64,000 nt of DNA from JAJKIV01 sp036741775. Lineage in GTDB: Bacteria; Gemmatimonadota; Gemmatimonadetes; Gemmatimonadales; Gemmatimonadaceae. Position 1 is the stretch's first letter, and each line of letters starts with the position of its first letter. The stretch covers positions 62,001 to 126,000 of the forward strand of contig DAINRQ010000004.1 of NCBI GenBank assembly GCA_036741775.1. The letters run 5' to 3'. The translations under genes were made by a program, and so were the position numbers. This document shows positions 1 to 8,783 of this stretch, in pieces. The notes beneath the pieces were generated by a model. It was not told the origin of the DNA. It saw only the letters and a program-made list of their open reading frames with translations, and ran no database searches.

Positions 1-254
1 TCGCACAGCCGGATGCCATCGAGGTTGCGGTGACCGATCGAGGCGAAGGCATCGATCCCGATGACGTGTCGCGCATATTCGACGAGTTCGTCCAACTGTC
101 CAACTCCCAACAGTTTGGCGGTACCGGGCTCGGCCTGCCCATCTCGAAACGATTGGCAACGCTTCTGGGCGGGTCGCTCGAGGTGAGATCGGAGCGGGGA
201 GCGGGAAGCACGTTCCACCTGAGGCTTCCGACGAGGATCGGAATGCCGGATTGA
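1..254 (+). CDS. Sensor histidine kinase, C-terminal end (partial)
   Basis: This is the end of a gene that begins before the window. The open frame runs from base 3 to a TGA at 252-254. It encodes the last part of a HATPase_c domain: the G1 box (DRGEGI), the F box (IFDEFVQL) and the G2 box (GGTGLGLPISKRLA), followed by the usual closing strand (GSTFHLRLP). These motifs bind ATP and donate phosphate to the kinase's own histidine. The protein stops right after this domain, so no receiver domain is fused to its C-terminus. A receiver-like protein and a second histidine kinase follow on the same strand, so this is part of a signalling cluster. The sensor domain is not visible. Confidence 0.9.
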   Translation, partial: AQPDAIEVAVTDRGEGIDPDDVSRIFDEFVQLSNSQQFGGTGLGLPISKRLATLLGGSLEVRSERGAGSTFHLRLPTRIGMPD

Positions 255-514
255 CCGACGGCCGCGCTTCGACCCACCGGTCAAAATCCTGTCCGAGCGG
301 CTAACTGCGGCCGGCATTTCGCGCGCTGGCTGCCTTGCCCGCTTGCAACTCGTCCGGCCACATTTCGCCCGGCGCGAGAGACGGTGAACAGTCGAGGCTG
401 TCTCATCCGGCCGGCCGGACCCATACCGACCTTGCGCGGTACCACCGACGGTGCGACGAGGCGCCCACTGGTGGGCGCCGAGAGCCAGGTCACCTGTGCC
501 GAGAGAGTAGCGCA

Positions 515-931
515 TTGAAGGCTTTGTGTGTCGGGCGACACCGCTATCTCAGCGACCACTTCGGGCAATTCTTTCGAAAACATGGTGTCGATGCGACGTG
601 CGTCGTCGGGATCGCCGACGCGATTCAGGCCGCACGCGTCCACCACCCCGATGTCGTTTTCTGTGAGTACGATCTGCTGGCCACTGTACCGCTCGAGCCG
701 TGGGAGCGCGACCCGTTCCTGTCGCGCGTCCCGGTCATCGCGCTGAGCCTCACGCGGCGATCCGACGAGATGCATCTGCTCGACGTGAACAACATCGCCG
801 GCTTCTTCTATCTCCCCACGCTCACAGCCGATGACGCTCGACGACTGCTGCACGCGGTGCGCCCGAGTGCCGGCTACACGCTGTCGTCGTCGCTCGCACT
901 CGCTCGCTCCAGCTCGGCGACGACGCGTTGA
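515..931 (+). CDS. Small receiver-like (pseudo-receiver) protein
   Basis: A 138-residue protein resembling a lone response-regulator receiver domain. It opens with a hydrophobic strand (ALCVGRHRYL), followed by an alternating alpha/beta pattern. The fourth-strand region reads VVFCEYDLL, with an aspartate near the usual phosphorylation site, and the usual acidic pair at the first strand is absent. No DNA-binding domain follows. I chose the TTG at 515 because the domain begins there and a purine-rich GAGAGAG lies just upstream; the frame is open further back to 335, but that part is low-complexity and unlike a protein domain. It lies between two histidine kinase genes on the same strand. Bases 255-514 hold no other convincing gene. 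A degenerate or signalling-only receiver is the likeliest reading. Confidence 0.55.
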   Translation: MKALCVGRHRYLSDHFGQFFRKHGVDATCVVGIADAIQAARVHHPDVVFCEYDLLATVPLEPWERDPFLSRVPVIALSLTRRSDEMHLLDVNNIAGFFYLPTLTADDARRLLHAVRPSAGYTLSSSLALARSSSATTR

Positions 932-993
932 TCGTCAGGCGCCACCTGCCACGCGTACGTCACCGAATGCTTCACGGGGGTGCCTTTCCTGTT

Positions 994-1027
994 GCGCGCG
1001 AATCATGATTCATTATCATTCGCGCGC
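994..1027. promoter_or_regulatory. Imperfect palindrome in an AT-rich island upstream of a histidine kinase
   Basis: The left arm GCGCGCGAATCATGAT and the right arm ATCATTCGCGCGC are near-complementary around a 5-base centre. This is a rare A+T-rich patch in the region. It lies about 85 bases before the TTG start of the kinase gene at 1112, so it could be an operator or part of the promoter. No partner regulator can be named. Confidence 0.3.
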
Positions 1028-1111
1028 TCCGCGAACGCGTTCGTGAACGCTGGCCACGCACCGAATCCGCCGCATCATGCGGTGCCCGCGACGTAGCAGG
1101 AACGGCGAGCA

Positions 1112-2704
1112 TTGAACACGTCGGATGTGAAATCGAAGGGGATTGATCGCACGGCGCATGCTGACGCGATCCTGTCCGCCGCCGGGCTCGACATCCTCGG
1201 TGCCCTTCGCACGGGGATCGTCTGTGTCCTTCCCGATGGAACGGTTTCAGCGGTCAACGACGCCGCGGCCGATGCACTCGGCGTAAGCGACTCGCGCCGC
1301 GTCGGAACCGACTTCTGGAACGCCTTCCCCGCGCTGCACGACGGCCGCGCGCACGATCAGATCGAAGCGACGCGTCACGACGGAATCCCCCGCGTGTTCC
1401 ACGCCGCGCTCCCCGGCGGACGGGCCGACTCGATTCACGAGATCCGCGTCGCGCGTACGCGCGCCGGCTCGCTCGTGTTCGAGATCCGCGAGACGCCGCA
1501 CGTGCGGGAAGCGTCGGGCGACGACTCCGATCCGCTGCGTGACGTCGCGCGCCGGATGGCCGCCGGGTCCGATTCGGAGGCGTTGCTCAGCGTGTTGTGC
1601 GACACCGCGCTCGAGATCTGCGGCGCACACGGCTGCGCCGTCGCGCGGCTCGCGGGCGCCGACGCGATCGTCGTCGCGGCGGCCGGCGTCGACGCGGCCG
1701 CGGCTGGCACCATGTTTCCGATCGCCGACTCGCTCGCCGGTAACGCGCTGCGCAGCCGCGCACTCATCGTCGAGCACGAAGACCCCGCGCTCGCCTGGCC
1801 GGTCTTTTCCGGAACGCGAGCCATCGGCGATGTGGCCGTCGCGCCGCTCATTGCGGCCGACCAACCTGTCGGCCTTCTCTGCGCGTGGCACACGGCCGAC
1901 GGTGCGGGATTCACCGTGCGCGATCGCAACCGGCTGCGCGCGCTCGCGGATCACGCCGCGGTCGTGCTCGTGAAGGCGCGCCTGCTCGAGGAAGCCCAGG
2001 CGGCCGCTCACGCGAAAGGGGTCTTCCTCGCCACCATCTCGCACGAGCTCCGGACGCCGCTCACCGCGCTCACCGGGTACGGCGAGCTGCTTGCCGACGA
2101 GATCCTCGGGCCGCTCGCGCCGCATCAGGCCGATATGGTAGACCGCATGCGCTCGGTTACCCACCAGCTTGCGGTGATGGTCGATGAGCTCTTGACCTTC
2201 TCGTCCTTGGAAGCCGGGCGCGAATCGGTGCGGCCGAGCGACGTGTCGATCGTGGAGATTCTGGACGCCGTGGTCACGGTCGTGGAACCCCTGGCGCGCC
2301 AGCAAGAGCTGCCCCTCACGATCAATCTCCCCGAGCGCCCGCCGACGCTCTACACCGATGCGGACAAGGTGCGCCAGATCCTGGTGAACCTCGTCGGGAA
2401 CGCCGTGAAGTTCACGGACCAGGGTCGGGTCGAGGTCGACGTGGCGCGTCGGAACGGCGAGCTGAAGATCGCGGTGCGTGACACTGGCATCGGGATTCGC
2501 CCGGCTGACCGCGCTCGGCTGTTCCAGCCGTTCACGCAACTCGACGCCGGCCTGACGCGCCGCCATGGTGGCACGGGGCTGGGCCTGTACAACTCGAGTC
2601 GGCTCGCCCAATTGCTCGGGGGCCGGATCGACGTCGACTCCGAGCCTGGTGTGGGCAGTACGTTCACGTTGATCATTCCGGCGAGGTACAGCCGAGTCGC
2701 CTGA
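1112..2704 (+). CDS. PAS-GAF sensor histidine kinase
   Basis: A 530-residue hybrid-free histidine kinase with no membrane segment, so it is probably cytoplasmic. Residues about 25-125 look like a PAS domain and about 150-290 like a GAF domain. A HisKA helix follows, with the phospho-accepting histidine at residue 311 in ISHELRTPLTAL. The HATPase_c domain carries the N box (LVNLVGNAVKFT, about 424-435), G1 (DTGIG, 458-462) and G2 (GTGLGL, 488-493). The start is a TTG at 1112 with AGGA about ten bases upstream. The gene follows a pseudo-receiver gene and another kinase on the same strand. No adjacent full-length response regulator is seen; the ANTAR regulator at 12126 is too far away to assign as partner. 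The ligand of the GAF or PAS domain cannot be told from sequence. Confidence 0.92.
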   Translation: MNTSDVKSKGIDRTAHADAILSAAGLDILGALRTGIVCVLPDGTVSAVNDAAADALGVSDSRRVGTDFWNAFPALHDGRAHDQIEATRHDGIPRVFHAALPGGRADSIHEIRVARTRAGSLVFEIRETPHVREASGDDSDPLRDVARRMAAGSDSEALLSVLCDTALEICGAHGCAVARLAGADAIVVAAAGVDAAAAGTMFPIADSLAGNALRSRALIVEHEDPALAWPVFSGTRAIGDVAVAPLIAADQPVGLLCAWHTADGAGFTVRDRNRLRALADHAAVVLVKARLLEEAQAAAHAKGVFLATISHELRTPLTALTGYGELLADEILGPLAPHQADMVDRMRSVTHQLAVMVDELLTFSSLEAGRESVRPSDVSIVEILDAVVTVVEPLARQQELPLTINLPERPPTLYTDADKVRQILVNLVGNAVKFTDQGRVEVDVARRNGELKIAVRDTGIGIRPADRARLFQPFTQLDAGLTRRHGGTGLGLYNSSRLAQLLGGRIDVDSEPGVGSTFTLIIPARYSRVA

Positions 2705-3035
2705 CCGTCGCTCCGAGCGTCATCGCGCGCTGTACGCATTGCCGCCCGTCCGGGAACGGCGGGAGACAGGATGGACAGGATAACAGGATGACCAAGATGA
2801 CTCGGGCGTCGCCGCGGTCGCTCGCGCCAGCGGCCTGAAATGAAAAGGGGGAATGGCTCTCGCGGACGGTGGCGTCCCGGCGGCCGTTCCCCATTCATGT
2901 CCGGCCCGATGGCGAGCAACGCTGCTGCCGCGTTGGTCATCTTCTTCATCCTGTCCATTCTGTCCATCCTGTCTCCTGCAGTTTCCAGAACGGCCGAGAT
3001 GCCGGGATTGCGGTCGGGGCGCTAGATTTTCGAGC
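2705..3035. repeat. Intergenic palindromic element, family B copy 1
   Basis: This 331-base stretch contains no convincing gene. Two arms of about 40 bases, at about 2762-2801 and 2936-2978, are inverted copies built from repeats of ACAGGATGGACAGG. Between them lies a G+C-rich core containing GGTGGCGTCCCGGCGGCC, which recurs at about 38507 and 51957. The sucA frame stays open leftwards through this element, which could mislead start calling. The arms differ from those of the other two copies, so only the core is shared. Confidence 0.6.
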
Positions 3036-5789
3036 ATGTCCACTACCCCGATCACGAGTGTCTACAACGACGGGTACGTCGCCGAGATCTACGAGGCGTT
3101 CCGTCGCGATCCGGCGTCGGTCGACGAGTCCTGGCGCCAGTTCTTTCGCTTCGCCGAGCAGATTGGCGGAAGAGGGTCGGGGGCGACGACCGTCGCCGCT
3201 GACCCGGTGTACCTTCGGAAAGTCGCGGGGGCTGCGGCGCTCGTCGACGCGATTCGACAGTACGGCCATCTCGCCGTGCCGCTCGACCCGCTCGGCAGCC
3301 CGCCTCCCGGTGCCGCCGAGCTGACTCCCGAGTTCCACGGCATCACCGAGGCGGATCTCTCGCTCGTCCCCGCGCTCGCGCTCGGCTTCGACGTGGGTAC
3401 GGCCGTGGATGTGACCGCGCGGCTTCGCGACCTCTACTCGTCTACGATGGGCTTCGAGTTCGCGCACATCGACGAAGAGAACGAGCGCGAGTGGTTCCGT
3501 GATACCATCGAGCAGGAGCGCCTCCCCCGGCACCTGACGCCGGAAGAAAAACGGGCGGTGCTGGTGCGATTGAGCGAGGTGGACGGGCTCGAGCGCTTCA
3601 TTGGACGCGCGTGGGTGAACATGAAGCGGTTCTCGATCGAGGGAACCGACGCGCTCGTGCCGATGCTCGATGTGCTCATCGAGGATGCCGCGGCCGCGGG
3701 AGCGCGCGAGATCGTCATTGCGATGGCGCATCGCGGCCGGATCAATGTGCTCACGCACATCCTCGGCAAGCCATACGCGAAGGTCTTCGGCGAGTTCGAT
3801 GGCAAGCACGCGGCGGCGTCCGCGGAGAGTGAGACCGGCGACGTGAAGTACCACCTCGGTGCTCGCACCGAGCGGACGCTGTCCGGCGGGCGCATGGTTG
3901 GCGTCAAGCTCGTCCCGAACCCGAGCCACCTCGAGGTGGTGAACCCGGTGCTCACTGGCGTTGCCCGCGCGCGTCAGCGCGTGACGGTCGGCGACAAGCT
4001 CACCGGGGAGTTCGATCCGGCGACGGTTGCGCCGGTGCTCGTGCACGGAGACGCGGCGTTCCCGGGCGAAGGTGTCGTGGCCGAGACACTGAACATGTCG
4101 CGGCTGCACGGCTATAGCGTTGGCGGCACGGTGCACATCATCGCCAACAACCAGGTGGGCTTCACGACGGATCCTACCGACGCGCGGTCGACGCACTACG
4201 CGAGCGATCTCGCGAAGGGTTTCGGGATCCCGATCGTCCACGTGAATGCCGACAACGTCGAGGCGTGCATCGCGGCGGTGCGGCTCGCCGTCGCCTACCG
4301 GTCGAAGTTCGGGAAGGACTTCCTCATCGATCTCGTCGGTTATCGGCGTCACGGACATAACGAAGGTGACGAGCCGACGTTCACGCAGCCCAAGCTCTAC
4401 GCCACGATCAAGGCGCACCCGACGCCGCGTCAGGTGTGGGGTGAGCGGATCGTGAAAGAAGGGGTGGTGACCGCGGAGGACGTGCAGGCAGCCGAACGCG
4501 AGGTCGCGCAGCGACTCGAGGCCATCTACGACGAGTCGAAGAAGACGCACGAGGAAGATCACGACAACGGCGGGGCTGGAGCGGCGCCGCCCCCAGCGGC
4601 CGAGACGGCCGTACGCGCCGAGCAGCTCGTGGCGCTGAACGAGCAGTTGCTCGCGTGGCCCACCGGATTCTCCGCGCATCCGCGCCTTGCGAAGCAGCTC
4701 GAACGGCGGCGCGAGGCGGTAGGTGAGGCCGGCGGGATCGACTGGGGGCACGCCGAGTCGCTCGCGTTCGCGTCGCTTCTGGTCGATGGCACGTCGGTGC
4801 GGCTCTCCGGCCAGGACGCCGCGCGCGGCACGTTCTCTCACCGCCATGCGGTGCTGCATGACCCGAATACCGGCGAGACGCACACGCCGCTGCAGCACCT
4901 GCCTAACGGCAGAGGGACGTTCGAGATCTACAACAGCCCGCTGTCCGAGACCGGTGTGCTCGCGTTCGAGTATGGCTACAGCACGGCGGCCGACGACGCA
5001 CTCGTGCTCTGGGAGGCGCAGTTCGGTGACTTCGTGAACGTCGCGCAGCCGGTGATCGACCAGTTCATCGCGGCGGATCGCGCGAAGTGGGGGCAGGATT
5101 CATCGGTCGTTCTGCTGTTGCCGCACGGCTACGAGGGGCAGGGGCCGGAGCACTCGAGCGCGCGTCTCGAGCGGTTCCTCCAACTCTGCGCCGAGGGCAA
5201 CATGACCGTGGCGTACCCGACGACGCCGGCGCAGTACTTTCACATCCTCCGGCGGCAGGCGAAGTCGACGCCGCGGCGGCCGCTCGTGTTGATGCAGCCG
5301 AAGAGCCTCCTGCGTCTGCCGCAGGCGGCGTCTCGGCTCGAGGATCTGGCGAACGGCCGCTTCTCGCCGGTCATTGATGACCACACGGCGAACGATCGCC
5401 GCGACGAGGTGCAGCGCGTGGTGTTCTGCACCGGCAAACTGTACTACGATCTGACGGCGAAGGATCGGCCGGCGAACATCGCGATCGCACGAGTCGAGGA
5501 GCTGTACCCCTGGCCGGCGGAGCACGTCTCGCGGATCGTCGACATGTACCCGAACGTGGTCGAGGTCGCGTGGGCTCAGGAGGAGCCGAAGAACATGGGG
5601 GCCTGGAGTTACGTGGCGCCTCGCCTGCGCGCATGCACCGGGAACGCGATGTTGATTCGCTACATCGGGCGGCCCGAGCGGGCGAGCCCGGCCGAAGGCT
5701 ACGTCGCGACGCATCAGGAGGAGCAGGCGCGCATTGTCGCGGATGCGCTCGAGGTCCCGGCGAAGCGGAAGGCGGCAGCGCGCACCTAG
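3036..5789 (+). CDS. sucA: 2-oxoglutarate dehydrogenase E1 component
   Basis: A 917-residue thiamine-diphosphate enzyme that decarboxylates 2-oxoglutarate in the TCA cycle and passes the succinyl group to the E2 lipoyl domain. The N-terminus (residues about 5-40: VYNDGYVAEIYEAFRRDP, SWRQFF) is the typical E1o start that contacts E2. The active-site segments HRGRINVL, NPSHLEVVNPVLTG, the ThDP motif around GDAAFPGEGV (near residue 339) and VGYRRHGHNEGDEP are all present. Its length matches the family (about 930 in E. coli). I chose ATG 3036 because family homology begins there; the frame extends upstream only through a repeat. No E2 or E3 gene is adjacent, so the complex is encoded at separate loci. 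Confidence 0.97.
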   Translation: MSTTPITSVYNDGYVAEIYEAFRRDPASVDESWRQFFRFAEQIGGRGSGATTVAADPVYLRKVAGAAALVDAIRQYGHLAVPLDPLGSPPPGAAELTPEFHGITEADLSLVPALALGFDVGTAVDVTARLRDLYSSTMGFEFAHIDEENEREWFRDTIEQERLPRHLTPEEKRAVLVRLSEVDGLERFIGRAWVNMKRFSIEGTDALVPMLDVLIEDAAAAGAREIVIAMAHRGRINVLTHILGKPYAKVFGEFDGKHAAASAESETGDVKYHLGARTERTLSGGRMVGVKLVPNPSHLEVVNPVLTGVARARQRVTVGDKLTGEFDPATVAPVLVHGDAAFPGEGVVAETLNMSRLHGYSVGGTVHIIANNQVGFTTDPTDARSTHYASDLAKGFGIPIVHVNADNVEACIAAVRLAVAYRSKFGKDFLIDLVGYRRHGHNEGDEPTFTQPKLYATIKAHPTPRQVWGERIVKEGVVTAEDVQAAEREVAQRLEAIYDESKKTHEEDHDNGGAGAAPPPAAETAVRAEQLVALNEQLLAWPTGFSAHPRLAKQLERRREAVGEAGGIDWGHAESLAFASLLVDGTSVRLSGQDAARGTFSHRHAVLHDPNTGETHTPLQHLPNGRGTFEIYNSPLSETGVLAFEYGYSTAADDALVLWEAQFGDFVNVAQPVIDQFIAADRAKWGQDSSVVLLLPHGYEGQGPEHSSARLERFLQLCAEGNMTVAYPTTPAQYFHILRRQAKSTPRRPLVLMQPKSLLRLPQAASRLEDLANGRFSPVIDDHTANDRRDEVQRVVFCTGKLYYDLTAKDRPANIAIARVEELYPWPAEHVSRIVDMYPNVVEVAWAQEEPKNMGAWSYVAPRLRACTGNAMLIRYIGRPERASPAEGYVATHQEEQARIVADALEVPAKRKAAART

Positions 5790-5803
5790 GCTCGGCGTAA
5801 CGC

Positions 5804-8500
5804 ATGCGATCATTCTCGTCGATGGCTCGTGCGATGCGCCGAGCCATCGTGTTTCTCGCGATGGCACCCGCGGCTCCGTTCGTGGAGCCGGGCGGCGCCC
5901 AGGGAATTCCGGAGCTTCACGAGTCCATCTCCGGCCTGTCGAACCCCATGCGCGTGCTCGTCATTGCCGCGCACCCCGACGATGAGGACACCCAGCTCGT
6001 CACGTGGCTCGCCCGCGGCCGCCACGTCGAGACGGCGTACCTTTCCCTGACGCGCGGGGACGGCGGGCAGAACATCATCGGGAACGAGCTCGGAGAGGCG
6101 TTAGGCGTCATTCGCACCGAGGAGCTCCTCGCCGCGCGTCGCATCGACGGTGGGCGCCAGTACTTCACGCGCGCCTACGATTTCGGGTTCTCCAAGAACG
6201 CCGACGAGACGTTCCGTCACTGGCCGCGCGACTCGATTCTGCGGGACGTGGTCACCGTGGTGCGGTCGTTCAAGCCGCACGTGATCGTCGCCATGTTCTC
6301 GGGCACGCCGCGGGATGGTCACGGTCATCATCAGGCGTCGGGGATCCTCGCGCGCGAAGCGTACGACATTGCCGGCGACACGGTGCGGCTGCCGCGGGCC
6401 GCGACCTACGGACAGGGCGGGTGGACGCCGCTCAAGTTCTATCGCGGTGCGTGGGGCTCGCGTGACCAGCCCGACGTCCTTCGCATCAACGTTGGCCAGT
6501 TCGACGCCATGCTCGGCCGGTCGTATGCCGAGATCGCGGCGCAGAGTCGGTCACAGCACAAGTCGCAGGCGTTCGGGTCGCTCGAGCCGAAGGGGGCGCG
6601 CTTCACGCAGGTGCGGCGCGAGGCATCGCGGGTGAACGCGAACGTGCCGCCGGAACGCGAGCAGTCGATGTTCGATGGAATCGACACCACGTGGGCGCGG
6701 TTCAAGACGCCCGGGCTGCATCCGTTCCTCGAAGGTGTCGTCGATCGGGCGATGGCAAACGTCGCGTCGGTGAAATCGGCTCCGTATCTGACGGATCCGT
6801 CGTCGGCGCTCGGCGCGCTCACGAATTTCGTGTCCACGCTGGCCCCGCTGGCCGTGCCACCGGACGTGCCGGTGATGATCGACCTGGTGAATCGCCCGCC
6901 GGAAAGACTGAACGTTCCGGACGATCTTCGGGCGGCGGCGCGCATCGCCTCCCGGCGTGCGGCTCGATCGATAACGCTCGCGAGTGGGATTGCTGTTGAA
7001 GCGCAGGTTCCGAGAGAGCTGATCGCGACGGCTGACAGTGCACCGCTGACGGTAACCGTGTACAATCGGGGGCGTGATCCGGTGCGCGCGGAGCCGTCGC
7101 GGTTCTTCGGCTGCCAACACGCGCGCGAGCAGCGGGATGATCGGCCGATCGGGGTCCGCGGCGTATGGGAGTCCGATAGCGCCGCGGCAGTGCTGCCTGA
7201 CAGCGCGCGCACGTGGAAGGGCTTCGCGTGTGCGAGTCGAGAGCCGGTCAGTGACGGGCCGTGGTGGCTCGAGGTACCGCGGCAAGGCGACATGTTCGGT
7301 GCCGCGAGCGTCGTGACGACAGAAGCCGAGGCGTCGCGCGGACCCGTCGTCCGATTGCGGCTTGCACTGGCGGGCGCGGCTCCAACGATGCCTGTCGAGA
7401 TCGAGGCACCCATCGTCTACCGCTACGCCGATCCGATCCGTGGTGACGTCAGCCGGCCGCTCGCGTACGTGCCGGAGATCTCGGTGACGCTCGATCGGGC
7501 GATCGAGTACGCGCCAGCGCGTACGCCGCTCGCGAGGCAGGTTCGTGTCCAGCTCCGTTCGGCTGCCACGACACCGCGTGACGTGCGTGTCTCGCTTCGC
7601 CTTCCTGCGGGCCTTCGCGCCGACTCGGCTGCGAGGAGCGTCACGCTTCCGTCGTACGGCGCCGTGCGGAGCGTGACGTTCTCGATACGCGGGGAGCTTC
7701 CGCCCGGCCGTCACGTCATCGCGGCGCGCGCCGAGTCGAACGGTCGGCGCTTCACGAACGGATACGTGCCCATCGAGTACGATCACATTCGCCCACAGCG
7801 GCTGTATCGCGACGCGACCGTCGCGATGGAGGCGGTGGATGTGACGCTGCCGCCGGACGCGACGATCGCGTACATCCAGGGCGTCGGCGACAACTCCGCG
7901 CCGATGCTCCAGCAGCTGGGACTTCGCGTCTCGGTGCTCGACCCGGCGGACATTCCGCGCACCGAGCTCAGTCGCTTCAATGCGATCGTGGTCGGCCCGC
8001 GCGCGTACGAGTCGAACGAGGTGCTCGTGGCGAACAATGCCGCGCTACTCGAGTATGTGCGGCGCGGCGGCACGATGGTCGTGCAGTACGGGCAATACGA
8101 GATGCAGCGTCCGGGGATGATGCCGTATCCGATCACCATCGCGCGCCCGGCCGACCGAGTCACCGATGAGGCGAGCCCGGTGCGCGTTCTCGACGCGGAC
8201 GCGCGTGTGCTGACGTACCCGAATACGATTGCGTCAGCGGATTTCGCCGGCTGGATTCAGGACCGCTCGCTGTACATGCCGCGGACACACGCCGCGGAGT
8301 ACGAGCCGGTGGTGGCCACGAATGATCCCGGGGAGCAGCCTAACGACGGCGGCATTCTCGTCGCCCGCTACGGGACGGGGACGTACGTGTACACGACGCT
8401 CGCGTTTTTCCGCCAGCTCCCGAACGGTGTCCCGGGTGCGGCGCGGCTTTTCGTGAATCTGCTGGCCGCGAAGGCGGGGGACGGGAAGCCGGTACAGTAG
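5804..8500 (+). CDS. Large secreted PIG-L family deacetylase
   Basis: An 898-residue protein with an N-terminal signal region (hydrophobic stretch about 14-33) followed by a PIG-L/LmbE domain. The zinc-binding motif AHPDDE is at residues 56-61 and the second zinc-ligand motif HGHHQ at about 173-177. Family members remove N-acetyl groups from sugars such as GlcNAc conjugates. The remaining 650 residues are beta-rich (about 400-640), and the C-terminal part (about 690-880) resembles a glutamine-amidotransferase-like or ThuA-like fold, with a VVGPRAYESNE segment. The real substrate is unknown. It starts 14 bases after sucA and may be co-transcribed, though no functional link is evident. ATG 5804 is the first start; ATGs at 5822 and 5834 are also possible. 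Confidence 0.88.
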   Translation: MRSFSSMARAMRRAIVFLAMAPAAPFVEPGGAQGIPELHESISGLSNPMRVLVIAAHPDDEDTQLVTWLARGRHVETAYLSLTRGDGGQNIIGNELGEALGVIRTEELLAARRIDGGRQYFTRAYDFGFSKNADETFRHWPRDSILRDVVTVVRSFKPHVIVAMFSGTPRDGHGHHQASGILAREAYDIAGDTVRLPRAATYGQGGWTPLKFYRGAWGSRDQPDVLRINVGQFDAMLGRSYAEIAAQSRSQHKSQAFGSLEPKGARFTQVRREASRVNANVPPEREQSMFDGIDTTWARFKTPGLHPFLEGVVDRAMANVASVKSAPYLTDPSSALGALTNFVSTLAPLAVPPDVPVMIDLVNRPPERLNVPDDLRAAARIASRRAARSITLASGIAVEAQVPRELIATADSAPLTVTVYNRGRDPVRAEPSRFFGCQHAREQRDDRPIGVRGVWESDSAAAVLPDSARTWKGFACASREPVSDGPWWLEVPRQGDMFGAASVVTTEAEASRGPVVRLRLALAGAAPTMPVEIEAPIVYRYADPIRGDVSRPLAYVPEISVTLDRAIEYAPARTPLARQVRVQLRSAATTPRDVRVSLRLPAGLRADSAARSVTLPSYGAVRSVTFSIRGELPPGRHVIAARAESNGRRFTNGYVPIEYDHIRPQRLYRDATVAMEAVDVTLPPDATIAYIQGVGDNSAPMLQQLGLRVSVLDPADIPRTELSRFNAIVVGPRAYESNEVLVANNAALLEYVRRGGTMVVQYGQYEMQRPGMMPYPITIARPADRVTDEASPVRVLDADARVLTYPNTIASADFAGWIQDRSLYMPRTHAAEYEPVVATNDPGEQPNDGGILVARYGTGTYVYTTLAFFRQLPNGVPGAARLFVNLLAAKAGDGKPVQ

Positions 8501-8516
8501 CGCGGGATCCGGAATG

Positions 8517-8780
8517 CTGGCTGCGAGCTGGGAGGCCAGCTGGGAGCTGTCAGTAGCCTTCCAGCTCGGAGCTGCAGCTAGCGACGTGCCAGCCACCAGC
8601 NNNNNNNNNNNNNNNNNNNNNNNNNNNNNNNNNNNNNNNNNNNNNNNNNNNNNNNNNNNNNNNNNNNNNNNNNNNNNNNNNNNNNNNNNNNNNNNNNNNN
8701 GCTGTCAGTAGCCTTCCAGCTCGGAGCTGCAGCTAGCGACGTGCCAGCCACCAGCTCGCCTCCCAGCCGTTGCTGGCTAC
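8517..8780. repeat. AGCT-rich intergenic repeat (family D) interrupted by a scaffold gap
   Basis: The 283 bases between two convergent genes hold AGCTGG/CCAGCT-type repeats and no gene. The 55 bases before the gap (8546-8600) are identical to the 55 bases after it (8701-8755). A related block containing CTCGGAGCTGCAGCTAGC recurs at about 60955-60972. The symmetric AGCT-rich sequence can form hairpins between the two converging transcripts. Confidence 0.75.
8601..8700. other. Assembly gap of 100 N
   Basis: Exactly 100 undetermined bases, the conventional placeholder for a join of unknown size. The identical 55-base flanks suggest that two contig ends overlap and that the true sequence may hold one copy and no gap, or a longer tandem repeat. 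Confidence 0.95.
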
Positions 8781-8783
8781 CGC

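Noticed and set aside
281..853. A 190-codon minus-strand frame near the left edge
   Set aside because: It lacks a domain and overlaps the more protein-like receiver frame on the plus strand.
2853..3035. A longer N-terminus for sucA
   Set aside because: The upstream codons read through a family B repeat and give a low-complexity extension, whereas homology starts at ATG 3036.
2946..4898. A 650-codon open frame antisense to sucA
   Set aside because: It is an open antisense frame caused by high G+C codon bias, is rich in Arg and His, and has no domain; sucA on the other strand is unmistakable.
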